Assembly: GCA_013398295.1 (NCBI GenBank)
Contig: VZSF01003599.1
Location: forward strand, 1,030,469-1,094,468
Reading direction: 5' to 3'
DNA: 64,000 nt
Source: Chionis minor
Lineage: Eukaryota; Chordata; Aves; Charadriiformes; Chionididae
The notes below the pieces were generated by a model. That model worked only from the letters and a program-made list of their open reading frames with translations, was not told the origin of the DNA and did no database searches. The position numbers and the translations under genes are program-made. Shown here in pieces: positions 39,201 to 50,900 of this stretch (the stretch's first letter is position 1; each line of letters begins with the position of its first letter).

Positions 39201-39976
39201 GGCCAAAAGTCCCCCAGAGCACTATAATTATCTCTGTCGGAGATGTCAGAAGAGTTTACAGCTGAAGCAGGTGTCTGCCCAGAACGGGAATACCAGGTAC
39301 ACCCTTATGTGTCTTGGGAGGTATTAAAACCAAGTTCCTGCACGCAGTTTTCAGGGGAAGATTTGGGTTGCCCTAGTGGGAGAGGTTTGTTCAGCATCTC
39401 CGCTTTAGAAAACAAGAGAAAATATTATCCCTCTGGGCTTTAACTTCGAGCCATTAAGGACTGAGCAGGATAAACTTGCTTAAAATAAAACCTTGCTGCT
39501 TCACCTGTTGGAAGGGACAAAAACAGGCGAGGCCCTTAATGTCAGTGCGATAATGAGGATACGCTGGTGATGCTTTCCCTGCTTTTCCCTTTGTTTATTG
39601 CCAGTTTTCCCTGCAACGCAGCCCAAGGTTAAAACCTCTCTGCCTAGGAGTCTGAATTAAGTGAGGTTTTACTTTTAACAAGAGAAGTCGGATTTTGTTA
39701 CGGCAGTGTTAAAATTCAATAACACGAAGTTTTAAGTTTGGCTGAGTATCCATCTACACAGCAGGTGAAAACCACCTGCTCAACAATGTGTGTCAACTGG
39801 CAGTATCTTGTTATGAAACGTAAAGAAAACACTTCTAAAGAGAACAAGCCTTGCAAAGACATTTTGGAAGGACATTAATGGCTTAGACCTGGAGTTCAGA
39901 TTTGGGGAATGCAGAATACCAAATAGATGGCAGGCTACAAGCAGCTTTTGTGTGTTTCTTTGCTTCAAGGTGCCGG

Positions 39977-40058
39977 GGCCTGATTTTCAGTGGAACTCCC
40001 ATCTCCCACCGATTTTATTAAGAATATTGGCTGCACAATACACCTCTGAAATCAGGCC
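39977..40058. repeat. Short palindromic-ended repeat
   Basis: GGCCTGATTTT at 39977-39987 pairs with GAAATCAGGCC at 40048-40058 (10 of 11 positions), giving an 82-bp element with inverted ends. The GGCCTGATT(C/T)T end resembles a short motif common in amniote genomes, seen elsewhere in this window at 59533 and 31204. Confidence 0.5.
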
Positions 40059-40924
40059 TTTGTGTCAGAAACTGGGCACTCAACACTAACTACTGCTTTA
40101 AAACGGAAGATTTTATATGTTCTATCTCTTTAGTGCCCCTGTATCTTTCAAGACAACAGAAAATTCAGAGAAATGAAGATTTTGCAGCAAAGAGCTGTCA
40201 TGACAAGTGCGCTGTCATTTATTTGTGACAACACTCAGCACGTAACCCCGGAGCGGAAGGCTCCGTCTCTGTCCTTGGATGCATCGACTGCCTCCGTGGA
40301 GTGGGGGATAACTGTGGCCTGATACAAAACTGCAGCTACCCATTGACAGAGGAAGCAGATTAACACCCTAAGCCACCGAATAATTCCCATTGTGTATATA
40401 TGTGACTGCGTGAGCAAAATACCCATGTTTCGCGGCATATTATGCTCCATTATTTTTGAATACAATAGTTCTCTTGGCATTAGTACTAAATGAATGGTAA
40501 GTTCGTTTCATCTGAAAGACTAAACAAACAAGCACTAACAATGAGAATAAATCAGATTGCTGCAGTACTTTCAAGTAGCTGGTAAAAATAATATTTTAAT
40601 CAAATAACTCAGCTGTAACTGCCAGGAACTACTGTGAAGGTTAAGGCTGTGGCTCAGTATTCTAGTGAGAAAACACACAGAATTATTCAAAACACATAAT
40701 TTCATCCCCACTGCTTGACTTGGATTAAAAGCAGAAGATGGCAGTCTGAGTTGCTATCCCTACTACCGAGTAGAAGCCACCAGCAAAACAAAGGTTAATG
40801 GAATACTCTGAAAGACAAGGCTTTTAGCAGGAATGCTAATATATAGCAATGCTAGATGAAAATAACTATGGTCAGACTGGAGCGGTTTACTCCAAATTAA
40901 AGATTTTTTTAAAATTACTTCAAA

Positions 40925-41140
40925 ATAAAGAATACGCCCACATTTAAGACTCTGGACTAGTGTTTGAGAGTGAGTTTGGTTCTCAGCTGCAGCACGGACT
41001 GCCTGGTGTGGCCAGGCTCACGCAGGGGATGACTGCCCCTGTTTCCTGGGAATACTGCACGGCAAGAGTAATGGGAAAGCCTGAGCTGCTCAAATACGGT
41101 GAGGCTGAAAACCAAAGTGAGCGCTGCAAGGCAGCGCTGT
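40925..41140 (+). mobile_element. MIR1_Amn-like ancient SINE
   Basis: Block order CTGGACTAGTGTTTGAGAG, TGGTTCTCAGCTGCAGCACG, GACTGCCTGGTGTGGCCAGG, CTGTTTCCTGGGAATACTGC and GAGCTGCTCAAATACGGTGA follows the amniote MIR consensus as I recall it (ggattagg.tttgagag, ttcaattcccagctctgcca, gactccctgtgtgacc, cctcagttccc, gcgctcagatactacggtga). A small perfect stem-loop, AGCGCTGC-AAG-GCAGCGCT, lies at its right edge (41120-41138). Confidence 0.6.
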
Positions 41141-41489
41141 TCGGATGTGTGCCGGGGTAGCTAAAATTAGAAGTTAGCACTGAAGGATTTAGCACTCACT
41201 GAAGTCTGTGGGAATTGTACTTCAGTAAACTCTGTGCCAGGCCTTTCCACGGGCAGTGAGCAATATACTGTTTGAAACACGTTCTCAGTTAACCTCGGCG
41301 AAATGAGAAATAACGTGACTGCAGTCTGTGCACTTGCGTCAGATTAAACCCAGTCCTTACCATGCCTCAGACATGACAAAGTTCCTAATCAAAGGCATTA
41401 GAGCTGAAAAAGAGCCAAGAACATTATTTTTTGCCTTTTTTTTTTCTACAGACAGCCTTACCCAGAGACCGCCAGATTATTTTTTTGAG

Positions 41490-41910
41490 ACTAAAAGAAA
41501 GCACCGTGGTCATCTAACTCAAACTCCTGGAGAGCAGAGACCTGAGTTCCTACATCCAGCCTGGTGGCAGCACCTGAACCACAACATTGCTTCCAGAAAA
41601 ACGTCTTAGAACACCAGCGATAAACCTGTTGGAATCCATGGTGACTTGTTCCCTCACCACGAGAAACTTGTTTCTGCTCTGCATTTGTACAGCTACAGCT
41701 TCATACCCTGATGGTCATGTCTTTGCCTATGGATTAAAGAATCTCTTCAAATTTATGTTCACCATGTGAGTACTTACGGGTTGTGATCAAAGGATCACAT
41801 AAGCTCCCTTTGATACATGGCACAGACTGCGCTCTTTGACTCTCCCTCTCTATGAGATGTTTTCCAGTCTTTTAATCATTCCTCTCTCTGAATCCTCTCC
41901 AGTTCCTGAG
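41490..41910 (-). mobile_element. Ancient CR1/L3-family LINE fragment (antisense)
   Basis: On the + strand the run GGATCACATAAGCTCCCTTT, GATACATGGCACAGACTGCG, CTCTTTGACTCTC, GAGATGTTTTCCAGTCTTTT, AATCATTCCTCTCTCTGAAT, CCTCTCCAG resembles the antisense 3' part of old CR1/L3-type LINEs seen across amniotes. The match weakens leftwards and the left boundary is uncertain. Identified from memory of the family pattern. Confidence 0.5.
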
Positions 41911-42819
41911 CCAGCGGGATCGGGAGGCAATGGCTGGAGCGAAGAGGAAGATCAAGTCCTACACTTTTGAAAATGTTTCACTTCCGACTCTTTTTTGCTG
42001 CCCAGTCAGTACCTGCTAGAGGCTGAAAATCCAGCACAGCCACGCAGGTTAGACTGGTCTGTGGTGGACAGTGGCTTTAGCAGCTGCTCCAGGATGGGAC
42101 ACCCACTCCGCCTCTGCTTCCCGGGCCGCGGTCTGAGCTCCAGCCCAGCAGGTCGGGCGGTCAGCCAGCTCCAGTCATGTTCACGAGCTCCACTTCCCAG
42201 GCAGCTCCTGGGACCAAGTTCTCTCCCCAGTTCATCACTGCCTGGCCGCCAAACTGAACCCTGCAGCTCCAAAAGCAAGAGGGGAATTAGCTCCCCGGAA
42301 GGTTTTAAGAACACAAACCCTGTCCGTCTGTGACGGAGCCACACAGACCTGCTCTGTGCCTTCGGAAACCAGATCCGTGGAAAAGGAAGTGTGCAGGGGT
42401 ACTGTTGAGACCTTTTAAGTCTGTTTAACAACCTGAACTCCTTGCTAGAAAACATCTGATGCCAACTAGACTAAACGCAAACTTAAAAAAAAAGGCCATG
42501 GTAATAAAAGCTGATTTTGATTGTGGACGTCAGCACAGAGTTAGAGGGCAGTGACAAATGCCGGGGCTTCGGAGGTAAAAAAGGACTAAACCAGCAACTG
42601 TCTTGGTAGTTGTTAAAAAAAAAAAAAGACAACAGACTTAGTAAAATGGTGTTTGCTGGGCAAGAGACCAGCTGAAAGCATTGCACTTTGCTGTGATAAT
42701 AAAAGGTGACTATTCCCCAAATCAAACAGCCATTCGTAATTAAAAGACTGATTAGGAGGAAAAGCTATTGCCAGAGCTGCCTGGCTGATCCCCCCACCCT
42801 CCCAGCCTCGTGGCGGGCC

Positions 42820-43180
42820 CTGTGCTGGGATGGGGGCTCCTGTCCCTGCTCTCCTGGTCGGCTCTCGCCGCCCGATCCGCAGGAAAATCAACCCCCTTCC
42901 CCTCTCCCTGCCTCAACAGGCACTTCATCCAGCGGGATGCGACGGGGCTGCGGGAACAGCCCTTTGCTGTGGTGGTTTGGAACGTGCGGATGGAAGATGC
43001 TGGGGGCACAAATCAGCAGGATCGCAGCTCGCTGAGGATGAAACCGGCAGCGGCTCGGGAAGGCTTGGGAGCCCACGGAAGCATGTAAGAAACCAGGCTG
43101 GCCAGTGGGGAGCCGATTCCTTCCTCGCTGCGCCCGGCTCTGCCGGCCTAGGATCGGGGCTGTGTTTACTGGGGGGGTTG
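42820..43180. other. CpG-island-like block, no associated gene
   Basis: GC-rich stretch (around 60% by eye) with many retained CpGs, such as TCGCCGCCCGATCCGC, GCGGGATGCGACGGGG and TCGCTGCGCCCGG, in an otherwise AT-rich intergenic region. No gene start is recognised here. Overlapping open frames on both strands are a by-product of composition. Confidence 0.5.
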
Positions 43181-43779
43181 GTTGGTTTGTTGGTTCCCAG
43201 CTAGGGAGAAAGGTACATGCCCACAAAATTAACGTTTCCCTCCCTTTTGTCCCATGAGGCATCTGTCGGTCTTGCTTGGAAAAGGGGGAGCGGCTGCTGC
43301 CAGGCAGCCTGCAGGAAGGCTTAGGTGCAATGCGATGCCAGCCAGGATACAGCTCACACGGATTTAAAACCCCAAGCAATTACTATATAGTAACACTGTA
43401 TGTACTAAAAATTAGAAAAGAATCCATCTCTCACCCAAGTAATTAAAATAATTGCCACCACAGGAAAAAGCTCTGTGGAATATTACTCTGTATGGACTTT
43501 GATGGGAAACAGTGTTTCTCCGACTGATAAATCAGGAGAGGACTTTTGTCCCACGAACTGCTGCTTTCCAGTAAGACCTTTAATTGACTTCTACATAAAG
43601 ATTATGAATTACTCAAAAACTGGTTTATGCTGCAACCAGTGAAGTGTTCTTTTTTCTCTTCCACACCAAATATTTAAATGTCAATCTATTAACATAACAA
43701 ATTGCCCACTGGAAATAAGGCTGGCCGCCTTTGGAGGCTGGGAGCCCTGGCTGTGTGCCTTATTAGCCCTTTCCTAGCC

Positions 43780-43960
43780 CCTCTATGGTAATTTAAACTG
43801 AAGTAAACTAACATGTGGATGATTAATTCACTTACCAAAAGAGCATAAAATAATAATTTTAATCACCCACCTCTATTATTTCCACCAGAAAAAGTTAATT
43901 TGAACAGTTGCAAATGAAGCCTTTTGAGTCCAGCTTTACCTAATTAAGGTTATTTAAAAG
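43780..43960. promoter_or_regulatory. Possible conserved non-coding element
   Basis: AT-rich, repeat-free sequence with a dense set of TAAT/ATTA cores (GATGATTAATTCAC, ATAATAATTTTAATCAC, CTAATTAAGG). This is the texture of conserved enhancers near neuronal genes such as TMEM132D. Conservation was not tested; this is an inference from composition only. Confidence 0.25.
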
Positions 43961-44629
43961 GCAAAAAAACCCCAACCATCCAAAATCTTGCGGAAAAATT
44001 CTCACAAGACATTCCCAAAACCAAAGCATTTCATTTTATATTGAATATTAATTTCCATAAGCAAAAAATTTTAAAAAAACCACCAACAAAAAAACACCAA
44101 AGACCAACCACACGACAAATCAAGACTTTAGGAGCTGAGACTTGCCCTGTTTCGCACGCCCGGGCCAGCCTGCCTCTCGCGTCCCGGCGCCTCACGCCGC
44201 TCGAGATCTGGTAGCAACAGGTACGGTTAAAGAAAGGAACAAAAAATAGGTGGAAATTATTACTGCCTGTCTCTGCCTTGGCAAAAGCAACTGCCATCAC
44301 GTCAGATTCCCCCAAACACACAGCCCGAGGTGCCGCAGCATCTCAATTAAGAGATTAATTTCCAAAAAACCCGGAAGAGAAACCCTTTCATGTATTGTAT
44401 GTATCCCATCCGAGTTAGAGGTCCAAAGGTGGCCAGCCCTTGGGAGGGGAGACTCTCCGTTCTGTCCTCAGCACTGCCCTCCCTGACCTGTCCCCAGCTA
44501 GAGCTGTAGGGACCATCGAACCACCGGTGCCAGGCAGCCGGGCACAACTGGCCACTCGAGGGAAAGGCAAGTCCCAAGCCCGTCCTACTAGCAAGGAAAA
44601 ACCTGGCACCACCAGGAAGGCAAATAATT

Positions 44630-44880
44630 AACATTAATCTTTAAAAGGAAGCTGCTGCTAATGACTTGTTTCCAAAGAACCGTCCGAGCCTCCTGACTAA
44701 ATGCGATCAATAAATCAACACACATGGTTCAGACATCAACCGTGCTCTGCATTTAGGGACAAATATAGCCTAAACAGCCAAATAATCATGCTGCTCTCTC
44801 AATACATACACAATTTATGGTCGCTGCAATATTTCAGCGAAGGCACTTTTTGAAGGAGGAGCGGGCTGCAGAGCAATTAG
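44630..44880. promoter_or_regulatory. Possible conserved non-coding element
   Basis: Repeat-free block containing ATGCGATCAATAAATCAACA, AAATATAGCCTAAACAGCCA, AATAATCATGC and ACAATTTATGGTCGCTGC. It lacks low-complexity runs and transposon matches and has homeodomain-like cores (AATCA, TAATC). Inference only. Confidence 0.25.
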
Positions 44881-46728
44881 GATGAAAAAGAGTTTTGGCT
44901 GCCTTTGGCTTGGTGGCTCTCATCTGTCACAGGGGGGGGATTTATGCTGCTGCAGAGAGGCCGCATGAAAAGGCTGAGAGGAGAGAGGGCACCCCCAGCT
45001 CTTGGGCGTTGCAGTGGCCAGGGGCTGCTCCGCAGCGCCAAAAATACACGCATGGAAATGGCAGTCTTTGATGAGTGCAGCTATCACATAAAATAATAAA
45101 TAATCAAGTCTTTACATCAACGATTAGTTCTTTCAGGCTTACATTTACATTAGCCGTCCCAAGGGTTTGTGAGTCTATTGCATTAAGCAATGGGCTATGG
45201 TTTCCTCAGCTCTGCGACTCCTGCTCCAGACCTACTGGCTTAATTGCTAGAGGAGGTCAGAGTGGGACTCCTCCGCTGCAGCTCTTTACTGCCAGGGACA
45301 GTCCAAGAAAGCATATTCTGCAGCAGTAAAATTACAGCTACTTGTTGCTAATTCATTGAGATCCAGTGTTACCTCCAGATTACTATTTCTTTTCCACTCC
45401 AGACAAGTACAAACCTTTCCTCTGGTATTTTGGCTTTGGTTGAAGAACAGCAAAGATAAATATAAGGACAAACAGGTGAAACCTAATATCTGTTTACGTA
45501 TGTTGGGTAAACATAGGACTAGCTTTATTACGCAAATAAGCTTAACTACATACTTGAAATGAAAAGCATATGTGGTGGCAAAGCCAGAGCCTAATCCGGA
45601 GACACAGCTCGCTCCTGAGCGTTCTGGCCAAGACAACGCTCAAGGCACCACCGCAGCCCCAGGATGCAATATATCTATTTGGTGGTAGTGTTTTTTTTCA
45701 CTTACTGCTTTTTATTCCAACAACCACCCACGGAAGTCTCAACTTCAATTCCCAAGCGGCCGACACACATTCCATCAGCTGTGGGTGGCCCCAGAGCCAC
45801 AACGTTCTGTCTTTTTAATGTTAAATTGCCAGAAAGACTTTTCTGTGGCACAATTCAAGGAGCAGGATGGGCTTCTCTGCAGCACAGCTGGGCTTCATGG
45901 AGGCTCCTGCCCATCACGCTCTCCACTTACGTGGGCTGAATGCTTCCTAGCCCTGAAATGTTGTGGCTTGACTCCTCTGTCATACTCTTTTTGAAATTAT
46001 TTTGCTTCTGTTTCCTCACTCCTCCTATCTGCCACCGTTTTACACTGCTCACAACTGCAAGGTTTCCAGCAGCACCCCCAAACTGCAGGCAGGGCTCCTC
46101 ACAGCATAACAGGAGCTCCAAAAACCCAGATCTGCTCACTTGGCTCTTGCCCACACCAGAAGTGGTGCCACTTGGAACTGTCCCACCCCCTCGGCGCACA
46201 GACAGACAGACGGGACCACGGGCACTTCATACAGGGTTATTCACAGGTGGGAAAGGAAGCCATTTAGTAGGGCCTTATAATGTTATACGTGTTCATAACA
46301 GGGACTGAAGAGCTGAAAACACATTGCACATTCCTCCAAAGTTAAAAGAGCACGGAGAGCACCCCGTGGCTCAGTGAAATGCTGCTGATCAGGCCTGACA
46401 CAATTAGGTTTCCACGTAGGGCTATCAGATCCCCAGTGTTGGAAGAGCCTGTCGGTTGACACTTTGCTGCTCCCCATGGTGTTCAGGCTACAGCCGTGAA
46501 GCCCCTCCAGAAGCCTCCAAGTGTTCGCCCTTGCAGGAGCAGGAGCTGCTGGCGGCTGCTGCGGGCTGGTGAGGAGGTGTGCGGGGAGAGCTCGGAGGGA
46601 AGGGGAGGACACAGGTCATCTTGGGAACCTGCTTAAAATGTAGCCAAACAGCAAGTTTGAGAGGGAACCCTTATGCCTTTGCATCCAAAACACCGCGTGC
46701 ACTATCGTTATGACGAGGCAGGACAGAA

Positions 46729-46940
46729 CCATAGAATCACCCAGGTTGGAAAAGACCTTTAAGATCATCGAGTCCAACCACGAAGTTAACCCTGACAAGT
46801 CCACCACTAAACCACGGCCCTCATCACCACGTCTTTTAAATACCTCTGGGGTGGTGACTCCACCACCTCCTTGGGCAGCCCCTTCCAACGCTTGACAACC
46901 CTTTCAGTGCAGAAATTTTTCCTAATATCCGATCTAAATG
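46729..46940 (-). mobile_element. CR1 LINE 3'-end fragment (antisense)
   Basis: The + strand begins CCATAGAATCACCCAGGTTG and continues GGAAAAGACCTTTAAGATCA, TCGAGTCCAACCACGAAGTT, CCACTAAACCACGGCCC, CACCTCCTTGGGCAGCCCCT, and TTCAGTGCAGAAATTTTTCC. This is the reverse complement of the CR1 3' UTR, whose terminus reads ...CCAACCTGGGTGATTCTATGG on the - strand. About 210 bp remain. A different CR1 subfamily from the copy at 1231-1580 is likely, because the internal blocks differ. Confidence 0.9.
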
Positions 46941-47903
46941 CTGGGGGAAAAAATCCCCAAACCTGGGAAGAATTGCAGTGGGTTCATTTTCTGAGCTGTG
47001 TTGTTCAAAACACCCATCCTGCTCGCTGGAGAGTTGGAACTGCTGAGCCAAGGTCTACCCCCTCCCTTGGAGCACTTTGCCAGGCACACCTGGGAGGAAA
47101 GCTCCCTCACATCCCTGCCAGCTCTGACAAATTCTGCGGTGCCAGGAAAACAGCAGGCCCCGAGTAAAATGGAGAAGCCTTGTTATATCAATCCCTCCTT
47201 GGACCACAAGCACGTGGAACATTAAAAGTGGAAAAAATAATATGTTTCATGATTTGTTGCATCTATGAAAGCACTGAAAGAGGTGAGAAACTGTCATTCA
47301 TTTTTCAGCGCTAGTAAATAGGTGGTTGTGGATCCTGTACTCTGCATATCACACGCTGGCTGTAAAGCTGTAGGCTTTTTCCTTTGTCTTGAGTATTCAC
47401 TGCCCACACCTACCACCCGCAAATGATGAGTTTCAAGCTAGTTGTACTCTTTTTTTGGAGGGGAGGAAGGAAGGGAGGGAATCCTGAGATCAATAAGTCC
47501 AGTTAAATAATTTATAGCTAGCCCTTTTTATAGAAAACAAGTCTATTCCCCCACCTCCCCACACCCCATCTTGTTGTTGCTATATTATCTGTGTGAGCCA
47601 GGCATTGGCAGGGAGATGGGGAAAAGAATGACAGGATATTGTAAGAGAATTTAATGAAGTGGCTCCAAATATTGTATCAAAATAAATGAAGTGAATAATG
47701 CAAGAGCTCATTCCAGGTCCCTTCTACAACAATAACTATTGTGTGAGCAGCACATGTGAGGAGATGGGGATGGACGGATGAATACAAAGGTGCCACTCCG
47801 GCACATTACAGAGCAGGGAACAATGGGCAGCCTGAATTGCTATATTTAATTTCAGTAATTCTTTGAGTCCAGATACTCAGGAAGAAAATAGCAGGTGGTA
47901 AAC

Positions 47904-47920
47904 GAGGAGGAGGAGGAGGA
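47904..47920 (+). repeat. (GAG)n microsatellite
   Basis: Between five and six GAG units in a row within GAGGAGGAGGAGGAGGA. Short simple repeat. Confidence 0.85.
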
Positions 47921-50900
47921 CAAATTATCAGCCTTTCTGATCTCACTTAACTATTTTGCTCCTGCTTAGGATGGAGGAAAACGGGCTGATTGCACGCCTG
48001 CATCTTCGCACTCCGGTGCAAGTCATCGTGCGTTTTGAGCAGCTTGGTGACAGCCGTCAGCAGGCAGAGCTGCTGGCCTCCCACTTAGAGGACAACACTC
48101 GCTTGGCACTTCCACTCACAAATTATCTGCCTTTTATTAAAAAGTATATGCAATAGCATATAATAGAGATGGTCTGGAGCCAGGACGCTGGGCCTGCCCC
48201 TGCGATGCTGCCATCTGCCATGCGGTCCAGACCCAGCTCCAGCACATCCTTCAGCCCCGAACCTGCAGCGGGTTGGGCTCCACGGACCTTTGGGTTTGCC
48301 AGCGCCCACAGCTGCGCCCAGCAGAGAGCCGGAGCCCAGCGCGGCGGCAGGGGTCCTCGCTGGCACCCTGCATTCGCACACACGGCTGCTTATTCGCATC
48401 CCCTCGATGACACAGGGGGAACGATCCCCCTTGGTTTGTGCAGATAAGGGACCTTTATTTGGACACAGAACCAAGCACAAGGGTTCAGACATTGACAGGT
48501 TACTGTGCTTTCCTGTCACTGTCATTAGCTAGGGGACACTCGCTATTCTCCGGCTTTTTGCAAAATACCTTTTTATTTCCTCTCTTTGTATAAAGACTGT
48601 TTCACACTAGTACAACCTTGCTGGGAATGGCACTGGACACTCAGGTAATGCTCAGTGCTGTCAATAAAAGCTTTTGTCCAAGCTCCTTTTAGCCCTGTCC
48701 CTCTGCTTTTTATTGTCGGCAACCGTAAGAGGCTTCCCAGTTGTCCCCGTTCGGGGGACACAGTAACACCACAGCACCTTTCTGCAGAGGCCACTGTCAC
48801 AGGAGCACCGGTGACCAGGAGTCAAGGCACAACAAGTTCTGACCAGCCGTGACAGCCAGAAACAGGGACGTTAGAAATCCAGATGGGGAATTGGCAGCAA
48901 AAGCCATTACAACCGTTACCTTCGTTTGTAAACGCCCCATGTGCCTCTGCTCTCGTTTTGCCTGACTACCTGTGCTCCCTGGAGGGCTGGCAGAGAGAAA
49001 ACAAGTGGTTGGCACCTACCCGTCCCCTGCCAGCTCTGCCACCCATGGCCGGCTCAGCAAGCACCCTTCCCTCCTCCGGAGACAGATCCCGCACCCATCA
49101 GGGCTGTCCATCAAGGCTCTCCTAACCCCGTTGCAATTCACCGACAGCTTTACTTGCAAATTCCCTCTCTGCACGGCTCACGCTAAGAACCTTAATATTC
49201 CTGCAGATTCAGAAAGGGGATTTCCAACAAGCATTAGGAAAATTAAACTTCTCAAGAGCTGTCTCAATCTGACAAGCTATTTCTAGTTCTTCAAAGTACG
49301 GTAAGTGAAAATATTAAAATGGGGGATGGGGAAGTTGTAGTAAGCAAATGATGAATTAAGGCTAGAAACGAGGACAGCATAGGTCTACTTGGCATATACG
49401 TAAGGCATACATATATGTATATACACAGAGAAATACATGAATATGTATGGTTTGAGGCTTCCTGCTGCCTTCTAATAGAAAATTATAATCTCCCACCCTT
49501 TGCTTCCATCCAAAGCCAAAGCAGCAGATAACACTAATGAGTAGGGCATTTCCCTCAGAGATTTGTGTTTGCAACGGCATTAAGCACACCCAAGCACCAG
49601 CGCCCTCGAGCAGCCGACTGGGAGCTCGAGATCAAACCAGCCCCTTTTCACTGAGGACACTCACTGTACTGGTGGGAGCCTGACCCCAGCCCGGACTCCG
49701 CAGCGGCAGGCGGGAGGCAGGAGAGTGCCCAGCTGGGGACACTGGGCTCCCTGCAAACCCTGCCAGAGACTGCCCCGCTCCTCACAGCGCGCCTCTGCTT
49801 TCGGAGCTGGGCTGGGAGCTCTGCAGGACACACACAGGCTGGTTACAGCTCACGAAGCCCAGAAATGGCAATATTTATTACCGTTCCCCTTCCCAACAGG
49901 TCAGGCTACAAAACGCCCCCACGTCCCAGCTTAGCTACATCTTCTTGTGCTCCTTTCTCCCTCTCTCTGCTGCCTTCTCTTTTTCCACCCCCTACAGAGC
50001 TTCCAAGCCCACCCCCAGCAGAGAAGAGGCTGTTTATAGCCCAGGCCATTGCCAGGGGGAGGAGGAGAAGCTGAACCAGGCTTTCAAGATGCAAGGGTGT
50101 GACTGTGAAGGAGGCGAGGGTGATGTTGGGTTTTTTTTAGGAGCAACAAAGTGGCATAATTTAGCTGTCAGTAAATTTTTCTGTGCTCTGGCATGGCTCT
50201 TGCTCCAAAACCTTGAAATCCCCCCTGGTTTAAGGCCCAATTTGAGTGATGATGTTCAGCTTGTCTGTCCGCCCTCCCTCTCTGCTGCTGCTTTGCAACC
50301 ACCATCCCCAGTAGCCTCACAAATCATATTAAAATTGGGTTAGAAGAGCATCCTTTTCAATTACAGTCCTTCATCACTGGTGCTTTAGAAGTGGGGGACA
50401 CCGATGCTGTACTAGACCAGGGGACAAAACAATTAGAAGAGCTGATTAAAATCCTATTGCTCTTCAGGGGCTGGCGTGATTGTGTGAGGGTTATGTGGTG
50501 CGATGGAAAAAAAAAAAAAATCTTTCTGAGCTTGCACTCGCAGCCTGCCAAAAATGCCTCTTCAGCTGTATGAATTGGTCTTGCAAAAGTCATGTTATTG
50601 AGTGCTGTATTAAGGCTACAGTCAAGGCTGTGAACAGAGCCAAGTACAGAGCTAGAGCTGATCAATACTTGGGATTTTTCAATATTACGGAATATTTTGC
50701 TTTAAGACACGGCAGCCTGATACTATTTATTTAAGGGAAAAATACAAACGGGACTGATTTGACCTTGGTATCCCAACTGGCAGAAGGGAAGAGAATGCCA
50801 AACGCTAAGAGCAAAGCTATTGATTAGGCCTGAGAGGGAGGACTGACAAAAGAAAGCTGTGAGAGGTTATTAATGGCAGAGACGAGCACAGTGATTTGGG

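Noticed and set aside
42006..42455. 149-codon open frame on the - strand
   Set aside because: Low-complexity, Leu/Arg/Ser-rich translation from GC-rich DNA with no splice or homology support.
42888..43379. 163-codon open frame on the - strand, with other long frames on both strands
   Set aside because: Explained by the CpG-rich composition of the block; overlapping frames on both strands and no family resemblance.
48085..48525. 146-codon open frame on the - strand
   Set aside because: GC-rich shadow frame; an equally long set of frames exists on the opposite strand.
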